DNA of 7,284 nt, taken from positions 1 through 7,284 of the forward strand of contig CAJXSA010000194.1 of NCBI GenBank assembly GCA_913060595.1, read 5' to 3'. This DNA comes from an uncultured Ignavibacteria bacterium (lineage in GTDB: Bacteria; Bacteroidota; Ignavibacteria; SZUA-365). Within the stretch, counting starts at the first letter, position 1, and every line of letters begins with the position of its first letter. The notes beneath the pieces were generated by a model. It worked only from the letters and a program-made list of their open reading frames with translations. It had not been told where the DNA came from and searched no databases. This document shows positions 1-4,987 of this stretch, piece after piece. The position numbers were made by a program, and so were the translations under genes.

Positions 1-585
1 GCATTCCACGCTGTCGGGGGCCGGGGGACAGCCGGCGCAGGTGAAACCGCCGTTGCTCAGCGAGAACGCGGCCTTCCCCTGCAGTGCCTGCTCTTCGGCG
101 AAAGAGGCCCGGCATCGGCCACAATGCTCTGCGTCGAGACCGAATCCCATTGCAGTGGACAGACGGAACAGGTAGTGCAGCAGGACGTTGGCCGGGCGCG
201 CGTCCTGCATATTCAGCGCCTCGAGCGCGTGCAGCAGCACGTCGTACAGCTCCTCGTGCGCCTCTTCGCCATGCACGGTCGCATAGAGAAATTCCAGTAC
301 CGCGAACCCGTACATCAGGCGGTCCGCACCGTCGACGATGCGACGGTATTGCTCGATGAGGTCTGCCTGGGTGAGCAGCTGCAGCTCCCGCTGCTCCTTC
401 GTGTAAATGACCACGGCGCTGCGGCTCATCAGGTCCAGCGCCGCGCCGTATTTCGCCTTGCTGCTGCGCGCGCCCTTGACGATAACGCTCATGCGGCCGT
501 AGTCACGGGTATACAGCGTGAGAATGCGGCTGGTTTCGCCGTATTTCATGCTGCGCAGCACTATGCATTCGGTTTTGACGATCAT
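1..585 (-). CDS. recO: DNA repair protein RecO, N-terminal 195 residues (3' end beyond window)
   Basis: RecO works with RecF and RecR to load RecA on SSB-coated single-stranded DNA during gap repair and also anneals DNA strands; it acts in the cytoplasm. Reading the minus strand from ATG at 585 gives 195 uninterrupted codons to the window edge, so the C-terminus is missing (the family is usually about 240-260 residues). The start MIVKTECIVLRSMKYGETSR is the typical RecO OB-fold opening, followed by a strand rich in basic residues (RMSVIVKGARSSKAKYG, about 31-47) that is the usual DNA-binding face. A helical part follows, then two Cys pairs, C155-x-x-C158 and C183-x-x-C186, matching the zinc site found in many RecO proteins. 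The gene starts 15 bp after the mtnA stop. A TAGGAA sequence at 603-598 overlaps that stop codon and lies 12 nt before the ATG, a somewhat long spacing. Co-transcription with mtnA is inferred. Confidence 0.93.
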   Translation of the reverse strand, partial: MIVKTECIVLRSMKYGETSRILTLYTRDYGRMSVIVKGARSSKAKYGAALDLMSRSAVVIYTKEQRELQLLTQADLIEQYRRIVDGADRLMYGFAVLEFLYATVHGEEAHEELYDVLLHALEALNMQDARPANVLLHYLFRLSTAMGFGLDAEHCGRCRASFAEEQALQGKAAFSLSNGGFTCAGCPPAPDSVEC

Positions 586-600
586 GCGGTCAGAATGTTC

Positions 601-1647
601 CTACGGGAAAAGGGCCCGCAGTGTTTCATCGAATGGCGGGGCACAAATTCCGCGCTCGGTGACGATGCCCGTGATCAGTTCGGCGGGAGTGACGTCGAAG
701 GCCGGCGTGTAGCATGGAACGCCTTCGGGCGCGATGCGCCGGCCGCCCCAGTCGGTGATTTCCTCCGCGGCACGCTCTTCGATGGGAATGTCCCCGCCCG
801 AGGCGATGTCCATATCCACCGTCGACAGGGGGGCGGCGATATAGAAAGGGATACCGTGATGCCGGGCCGCAACGGCGAGTCCGTACGTGCCGATCTTGTT
901 GGCGCTGTCACCGTTGGCGGCGATGCGATCGGCGCCGGTGATCGCTGCCTGCACGCGACCCTGGCGCATGAGCATCGCGGCAGTGCTGTCGGTGATGAGC
1001 GTGGACGGAATGCCGGCGCGCTTCAGTTCCCACATCGTCAGCCGTGCGCCCTGCAGGAGGGGACGCGTCTCGTCGGCGAACACGTGGATGTTCTTTCCCG
1101 CGCGATGGGCGGCACGCAAGACGCTGAAGGCCGTGCCGTCTCCGCCTGTGGCCAGTGCGCCCGTGTTGCAGTGCGTGATGACGCCGCCACTTCCGGGAAG
1201 GACCTCCATGCCGTGCCGGCCGATGGCAGCGCAGCGTCGGGCGTCATCCTCGTGCAGTATTCGTGCCTCAGTCTCCAGCGCGGAGACGAGTCCCGCGGCG
1301 TCGGCCGTCCGGTCGATGATGCCGCGCATGCGCTCGAGCGCCCAGAAGAGGTTGACGGCCGTCGGCCGCGTGGCGGCGAACTGGTCGCAGACCACGCGAA
1401 GCTGCGCATGCGGATCGGAAGATGTCGTTGCGAACAGTTCTCGGGCGGCGAGTGTGACCCCGTAGGCCGCGGCGATCCCGATCAGCGGTGCGCCGCGAAC
1501 GCGGAGTGCGCGGATGGCTTCGAGCACCCGGCGGTAATCCGCGGTTTCCACCACGATTTCCTCCGCCGGAAGCCGCGTCTGATCGAGGAAGCGGAGGGAG
1601 GAGGGGGTGAGGGATATGACCGGGGGATTACGCAGATGTTTTACCAC
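601..1647 (-). CDS. mtnA: S-methyl-5-thioribose-1-phosphate isomerase MtnA
   Basis: MtnA converts methylthioribose-1-phosphate (the aldose) to methylthioribulose-1-phosphate (the ketose) in salvage of methylthioadenosine from polyamine or other SAM-using pathways; it is cytosolic and belongs to the eIF2B-alpha/beta/delta-like isomerase family. The 348 residues have normal family length. Visible motifs are VRGAPLIG (50-57), THCNTGALATGG (158-169) with the catalytic Cys160, and TGADRIAANGDSANKIGT (237-254) with the catalytic Asp240; these numbers coincide with those known for the Bacillus subtilis enzyme. The start is unusual: the only standard in-frame start is GTG at 1647, two codons after an in-frame TAA, and it lies inside the GATTACGCAGAT-type repeat with no clear Shine-Dalgarno. 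About the first seven residues are repeat-encoded. The related ribose-1,5-bisphosphate isomerases are a less likely identity given the classic MtnA motifs. The aldolase or dehydratase that would use the product is not in the window. Confidence 0.95.
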   Translation of the reverse strand: MVKHLRNPPVISLTPSSLRFLDQTRLPAEEIVVETADYRRVLEAIRALRVRGAPLIGIAAAYGVTLAARELFATTSSDPHAQLRVVCDQFAATRPTAVNLFWALERMRGIIDRTADAAGLVSALETEARILHEDDARRCAAIGRHGMEVLPGSGGVITHCNTGALATGGDGTAFSVLRAAHRAGKNIHVFADETRPLLQGARLTMWELKRAGIPSTLITDSTAAMLMRQGRVQAAITGADRIAANGDSANKIGTYGLAVAARHHGIPFYIAAPLSTVDMDIASGGDIPIEERAAEEITDWGGRRIAPEGVPCYTPAFDVTPAELITGIVTERGICAPPFDETLRALFP

Positions 1648-1772
1648 GGATTACGCAGATAACACAGAGGCTTCAATATCAGATTACGCGGATTACGCAG
1701 ATTGCACAGAGGCTTCAATATCAGATTACGCGGATTACACAGAGACGAAATCACAGGGGATTCAATCTGTGT
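1626..1772. repeat. 42-bp tandem repeat built on GATTACGCAGAT words
   Basis: This patch fills the gap between the sugar kinase stop and mtnA and extends into the mtnA start. The word gattacgcagat occurs at 1626, 1649 and 1691. Two nearly identical 42-bp units begin at 1649 and 1691, each running through acacagaggcttcaatatc and ending gattacgcg, and a diverged third unit begins at 1733 (gattacacagag). Within the units the gattac words alternate at 33 and 9 bp. The last unit also holds an inverted repeat, acacaga (1737-1743) against tctgtgt (1766-1772). The base composition is visibly richer in A+T than the flanking genes. Related GATTACACAGATT-like words are, from memory, common as dispersed intergenic repeats in environmental bacterial genomes; this could not be checked here. 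No gene or RNA is recognised in it. Confidence 0.85.
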
Positions 1773-1778
1773 ATGCGG

Positions 1779-2684
1779 TCAGAAGGTGCTCATGGAGCGG
1801 AATGTGTTGAAGCGTTCGGCGATTTGTTCTTCGGTGAGGGAACGGATGCCTTCGATGCTGAATTCTTCGACGCAGTGCGAGGCGAGGACGCTGCCGTAGA
1901 CGACGGCCTTGCGCATGTTGGCGACGCTGACATCGCCCGTGCGGTCGAGCCAGCCGATGAAACCGCCGGCGAAGGTGTCACCCGCGCCGGTGGGATCCTT
2001 GATTGCCTCGAGCGGGAAGGCGGGGACGGTGAAATAGCTGTCCTTGGACATCAGCACGGCGCCGTGCTCGCCCTTCTTTATGACGACAACGGAGGGTCCC
2101 ATGCGCAGCATTTTCTTTCCCGCCTCGATGAGGTTGGATTTTTTGGTCAGCATGCGGGCTTCCTCGTCGTTGAGAATGAGCACGTTGACGCGCTTGATGA
2201 CGGCCTTGAGTTCCTTGAGGCTGATGTCGATCCAGAGATTCATCGTATCGCAGACCACCAGCTTCGGCTCCTCGATCTGTTCGAGCACTTCCATCTGCAG
2301 GGAGGGGTGGATGTTGCCGAGCAGCACGTACTCGCTCTTTTTCCAGTCGTCGGGGATGACGGGGTGGAAGTCTTCGAATACGCCGAGTTCGGTGTACAGC
2401 GTGTCGCGTGTGTTCATGTCCTCGTGATAGCGTCCGCCCCAGCTGAAAGTCTTTCCGTCCTCGATGCGCACGAGTCCGTGCAGGTCCACGTTGCGCGAGG
2501 TCAGGTAATCGATGTGCTTCTGCGGAAAGTCGCCGCCGACGATGCCGACGAAGCGCACGTTTTCGGTAAGATAGCTGGCGGCGATGGAGCAGAAGGTGGC
2601 GGAGCCGCCGAGTGCCTGTTCCATTTTGCCGAAGGGGGTTTCGAGATAGTCGAGTGCGACGGATCCGACGATGAGTACGCTCAT
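1779..2684 (-). CDS. PfkB/ribokinase-family sugar kinase, substrate unknown
   Basis: A cytosolic ATP-dependent kinase of the PfkB (ribokinase) family, which phosphorylates sugars, nucleosides or cyclitols. At 301 residues it has normal length. The N-terminal substrate-side glycine pair lies in LGGSATF (25-31), the NxxE magnesium motif is N172-D-E-E175, and the second PfkB signature DPTGAGDTFAGGF (230-242) carries the anion-hole GAGD with catalytic base Asp236. The stretch VVIKKGEHGAVL (200-211) is the usual strand before the nucleotide site. The ATG at 2684 is preceded by AGGAG (2696-2692) with a 7-nt spacer, and that site lies against the stop of the upstream phosphatase gene, so the two genes are very probably co-transcribed and perhaps translationally coupled. 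The pairing with an inositol-phosphatase-family enzyme would allow a role in inositol or sugar phosphate metabolism, and the nearby mtnA one in pentose salvage, but the sequence does not settle the substrate. Confidence 0.9.
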   Translation of the reverse strand: MSVLIVGSVALDYLETPFGKMEQALGGSATFCSIAASYLTENVRFVGIVGGDFPQKHIDYLTSRNVDLHGLVRIEDGKTFSWGGRYHEDMNTRDTLYTELGVFEDFHPVIPDDWKKSEYVLLGNIHPSLQMEVLEQIEEPKLVVCDTMNLWIDISLKELKAVIKRVNVLILNDEEARMLTKKSNLIEAGKKMLRMGPSVVVIKKGEHGAVLMSKDSYFTVPAFPLEAIKDPTGAGDTFAGGFIGWLDRTGDVSVANMRKAVVYGSVLASHCVEEFSIEGIRSLTEEQIAERFNTFRSMSTF

Positions 2685-2691
2685 GGAGCAG

Positions 2692-2696
2692 CTCCT
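2692..2696 (-). promoter_or_regulatory. Shine-Dalgarno site of the sugar kinase gene
   Basis: The minus strand reads AGGAG from 2696 to 2692, 7 nt before the ATG at 2684. It sits immediately downstream of the phosphatase TGA (2702-2700), so ribosomes ending the phosphatase would be next to the kinase start. It is the strongest ribosome binding site in the minus-strand block and fixes this start codon. Confidence 0.75.
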
Positions 2697-2699
2697 GTT

Positions 2700-3542
2700 T
2701 CAGTCACGGGATGCGGCGCCCGGGGCGCCGGTCACGGTTATCGTTACAGATTTCGCCTCCTCGAGCACACGCAGCATTTCATCGTGAATGCGTCCGTTGC
2801 TGGCGAGGAAAGGCAGTTCATACATGTCGTGTTTCTGGCCTTGGAAACCGGAGACGCGTCCCCCGGCCTCTTCGATCAGCAGCTCGCCCGCCGCTTTGTC
2901 CCACGGCTGCAGCGACACTTCCCAGAAGCCGTCGAGGCGTCCCGCGGCCACGTACGCGCAATCGAGCGCCGCACTGCCGAGCCGGCGAATTGCCTGGGCT
3001 TCTTTCAGGAAAGCGATGAATCGTTCATAGCAGTAATTCGGGTTCTCGCGGATGTTATAAGGGAAACCCGTCACCAGCATGGCCTTCTCGATAGAGGACG
3101 CCTCGGACACGCGGATCGGCGCGCCGTTGAGGAACGCGCCGCCGCCACGGCTGGCGTGAAACATTTCGTCGCGCACCGGATCGTAAATCACACCGACGAT
3201 CAGCTGGCTCTCATGCGTGACAGCGATGGATATGCTGAAGATGGGGAAAGCGTGCGTGAAGTTCGTCGTGCCGTCCAGCGGATCGATGATCCAGCGGTAG
3301 GGTGCCTCGCCTGCGTGGGCCCCGCTTTCCTCGCCCAGGATGGCGTGGTCGGGGAAGTCCGCCAGGATGCGCTCGACAATGCAGCGCTCGCTGTTTTTAT
3401 CCGCCTCCGTGACGAGATTGAACGGCTGATTGTTTTTCACCTCGATTTCGCGCAGGTCGCCCAGGTGATGCAGCAGGATTTTTCCCGCTTCCCGCGCCGC
3501 GCGCATCGCGGTGTCGAGTATGTCGTTGTATCGGTCAGTCAT
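2700..3542 (-). CDS. Inositol monophosphatase family protein (SuhB-like)
   Basis: A Mg2+-dependent, Li+-sensitive-type phosphatase that hydrolyses myo-inositol monophosphates or related sugar phosphates; some family members act on fructose-1,6-bisphosphate, histidinol phosphate or PAP. The 280 residues include the whole metal-site set: LVTEAD (43-48), GEES (70-73, Glu71), DPLDGTTNF (87-95; Asp87, Asp90, Thr92) and WDKAAG (214-219, Asp215). A Lys at 36 is in the place of the conserved Lys of human IMPA1. The ten or so C-terminal residues (about 271-280) look like a loose tail. ATG at 3542 is the best start by homology, but no Shine-Dalgarno is visible and the gene begins five bases from the inverted-repeat boundary of the palindrome element. 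A four-codon frame (ATG at 3549 to TGA at 3535) overlaps the start. The sugar kinase gene follows after 15 bp. Exact substrate is not determined by the sequence. Confidence 0.93.
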   Translation of the reverse strand: MTDRYNDILDTAMRAAREAGKILLHHLGDLREIEVKNNQPFNLVTEADKNSERCIVERILADFPDHAILGEESGAHAGEAPYRWIIDPLDGTTNFTHAFPIFSISIAVTHESQLIVGVIYDPVRDEMFHASRGGGAFLNGAPIRVSEASSIEKAMLVTGFPYNIRENPNYCYERFIAFLKEAQAIRRLGSAALDCAYVAAGRLDGFWEVSLQPWDKAAGELLIEEAGGRVSGFQGQKHDMYELPFLASNGRIHDEMLRVLEEAKSVTITVTGAPGAASRD

Positions 3543-3546
3543 TAGC

Positions 3547-3842
3547 CATGTAAAATAGCGAGAATCTGTGTAATTGTCCGCCTGCGGCGGACGTATTTAT
3601 CCCGCCTGCGGCGGGATGTATTTGTCCCGCTGCGCGGAACGTCGTTGCGCGCCTGCGGCGCGCGTCGAATACGCTTCGCCGGAGGCGAAGCAAATACGAT
3701 CACGAAGGTGATCAAATACATCCCGCCAACGGCGGGATAAATACGTCCCGCACAGTGGGACAAATACGCGTGCCGCAGGCACGCAATCCCCGAAGGCGGG
3801 ACACCCCCTGTACACTGTCCCTCTGATTCACTATTTTACATG
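3547..3842. other. Composite element bounded by 12-bp inverted repeats in the divergent intergenic region
   Basis: The 336-bp gap between the divergent phosphatase and pfkA genes is framed by a perfect inverted repeat: catgtaaaatag at 3547-3558 and ctattttacatg at 3831-3842. The similarity continues loosely inward (gaatc at 3562-3566; its complement gattc at 3825-3829). Inside lie an aatctgtgta word (3563-3572) also found at 1764-1773 next to mtnA, then the palindrome array, then a plain stretch (3802-3830). No obvious target-site duplication flanks the ends and no transposase is present, so a MITE-like mobile origin is only a possibility. The A/T-rich arms could instead be paired promoter -10-like sequences, though the left arm is too close to the phosphatase start unless its message is nearly leaderless. 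No confident sigma-factor promoter was recognised for either gene. Confidence 0.6.
3576..3801. repeat. Array of about ten short GC-rich palindromes with GTATTT/AAATAC linkers
   Basis: Consecutive hairpin-forming palindromes, mostly a 7-8-bp stem with a 3-nt loop, at 3576-3592 (stem gtccgcc), 3599-3617 (atcccgcc), 3624-3640 (gtcccgc, one mismatch), 3647-3663 (gcgcgcc), 3673-3691 (gcttcgcc), 3698-3713 (gatcac, 4-nt loop), 3720-3738 (atcccgcc), 3745-3761 (gtcccgc with one G-T pair), 3768-3784 (gcgtgcc) and a decayed copy near 3787-3801. Starts are 20-26 bp apart. The first three linkers are gtattt, gtattt and gtcgtt; a junction gtcgaatac follows the fourth palindrome; the next four linkers are all aaatac. 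Stems differ between units yet each keeps its own complement. Open frames that cross the array on the minus strand have no coding character. No known REP, ERIC, BIME or CRISPR family was recognised: CRISPR would have constant repeats and variable spacers, the reverse of this. Confidence 0.9.
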
Positions 3843-3863
3843 TAACGCAAACACTCTACCATC

Positions 3864-3869
3864 AGAAGG
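3864..3869 (+). promoter_or_regulatory. Shine-Dalgarno site of pfkA
   Basis: AGAAGG lies 9 nt before the ATG at 3879, outside the palindrome element. It supports this start, which also gives the canonical phosphofructokinase N-terminus MKIGVLTGGGDCPGLN. Confidence 0.65.
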
Positions 3870-3878
3870 TACAGACAT

Positions 3879-4925
3879 ATGAAGATAGGGGTGCTTACGG
3901 GCGGCGGCGACTGCCCCGGCCTGAATCCGGTTATCCGCGCCGTCGTGCGCGCATCGTTGAAACTCGGCCACGAAACCATCGGCTTCCGTCACGGATGGAA
4001 GGGTGTGCTGGAGAATATCACCATGCCGCTCGGACGCGAGGAGGTCAGCGGCATTCTGCACCGCGGCGGCACCATTCTCGGTACCTCCCGCACGAACGTC
4101 TACAAGGTCGAGAACGGCGAGCAGCAGGCGCTCGAAACCTTTGAGAAGAACGGGCTCGACGCGCTGATTCCCATCGGAGGCGAAGACACGCTCGGCGTGG
4201 CCGTCAAGCTTGCGAAAGCCGGGGTCAAGCTCGTCGGTGTTCCCAAAACCATCGACAACGATCTGATGGGCACGGATTTCACCTTCGGCTTCGACACATC
4301 GGTCAACGTCGCGATGGAATCCATCGACCGCCTGCACACGACGGCCGAAAGCCACAGCCGCGTGCTGGTGGTGGAGGTCATGGGTCGCCATGCCGGATGG
4401 ATCGCCTGGTACGCGGGCGTGGCGGGCGGCGGAGACGTCATTCTCGTGCCCGAGCATCCCTTCAGTGTCGAGGACGTCTGCGCGCAGATTCAGCGCCGTC
4501 ACGACACCGGAAAGAACTTCAGCATCGTCGTCGTCTCCGAAGGCGCAAAGGTTGCGACGGAAGCGGCGACGGACGAGGACGGCAGCTATGTGCTCTCCAG
4601 CATGAAAAAGGACGCCTTCGGACACGTGATGCTCGGCGGCGTGGCAAAAGTGCTGGCAGATGAGATTGAAGACCGCCTCGGTTTCGAAACACGCCACACC
4701 GTGCTGGGACACATTCAGCGCGGCGGTTCTCCCACAGCCTTCGACCGCGTGCTCGGCACGCGCTACGGGGTGCGCGCCGCGGAACTGGTGCACGAACAGC
4801 GTTTCGGACGCATGGTCGCCCTGCAGGGCAACAAAATCGTCGACATCGACATCAACGACATCTCCGGTGCCATCAAGGAACTCGATCCCGACCTGTACAA
4901 GGTCGCCGAGTACTTCGTCGACTGA
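3879..4925 (+). CDS. pfkA: 6-phosphofructokinase, group with GGED/PKTIDND signature (ATP or PPi donor)
   Basis: Phosphorylates fructose 6-phosphate to fructose 1,6-bisphosphate, the committing step of glycolysis, in the cytosol. The 348 residues carry the family blocks in order: TGGGDCPGLN (7-16), RGGTILGTSR (62-71), GGEDTLG (100-106), PKTIDNDL (122-129) with the catalytic base Asp126, MGRHAGW (168-174) and GHIQRGGSPTAFDR (277-290). Asp103 and Lys123 occupy the positions that are Gly104 and Gly124 in the ATP-dependent Escherichia coli enzyme. Asp plus Lys there is the pattern associated with pyrophosphate-dependent phosphofructokinases, such as that of Amycolatopsis methanolica. Some relatives in this group may nevertheless use ATP, so the donor is left open. 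If PPi is used, the step would be reversible. A GH13 glucan enzyme gene follows 62 bp downstream on the same strand, consistent with a shared transcript. The message leader may include part of the upstream hairpin array. Confidence 0.96.
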   Translation: MKIGVLTGGGDCPGLNPVIRAVVRASLKLGHETIGFRHGWKGVLENITMPLGREEVSGILHRGGTILGTSRTNVYKVENGEQQALETFEKNGLDALIPIGGEDTLGVAVKLAKAGVKLVGVPKTIDNDLMGTDFTFGFDTSVNVAMESIDRLHTTAESHSRVLVVEVMGRHAGWIAWYAGVAGGGDVILVPEHPFSVEDVCAQIQRRHDTGKNFSIVVVSEGAKVATEAATDEDGSYVLSSMKKDAFGHVMLGGVAKVLADEIEDRLGFETRHTVLGHIQRGGSPTAFDRVLGTRYGVRAAELVHEQRFGRMVALQGNKIVDIDINDISGAIKELDPDLYKVAEYFVD

Positions 4926-4987
4926 CGGCAGCGCACGGGACATTTTCACGGGAACGGATTCAGAAAGGAAGCTGAACGGGTAAGCCT

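Noticed and set aside
124..1662. Long plus-strand open frame (512 codons) antisense to recO and mtnA
   Set aside because: It is the complement of two clearly homologous genes; such long antisense frames are common in GC-rich DNA, and its translation resembles no family I know.
1607..1810. 67-codon plus-strand frame encoding a 14-residue repeat (DYADYTEASIS-like)
   Set aside because: The peptide repeat arises only because the 42-bp DNA repeat is a multiple of three. The frame overlaps the ends of mtnA and the kinase gene and has no ribosome site or homology.
1773..3545. Plus-strand open frame of 590 codons antisense to the sugar kinase and the phosphatase
   Set aside because: It lies opposite two genes with intact active-site motifs; its composition (rich in Ala, Asp, Glu, Val, His) is typical of antisense reading and no domain is recognised.
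3576..3801. CRISPR array
   Set aside because: The near-constant part is only six bases and the longer units are themselves palindromes with variable sequence; no cas genes are near. This is the reverse of a repeat-spacer layout.
3542..3815. Two minus-strand frames of about 72 codons across the palindrome array
   Set aside because: They are Arg-rich readings of the GC palindromes without homology; the palindromic DNA structure explains the sequence better than coding.
3831..4949. Minus-strand frame of 372 codons opposite pfkA
   Set aside because: pfkA carries every expected motif on the plus strand; the antisense frame has no recognisable domain.
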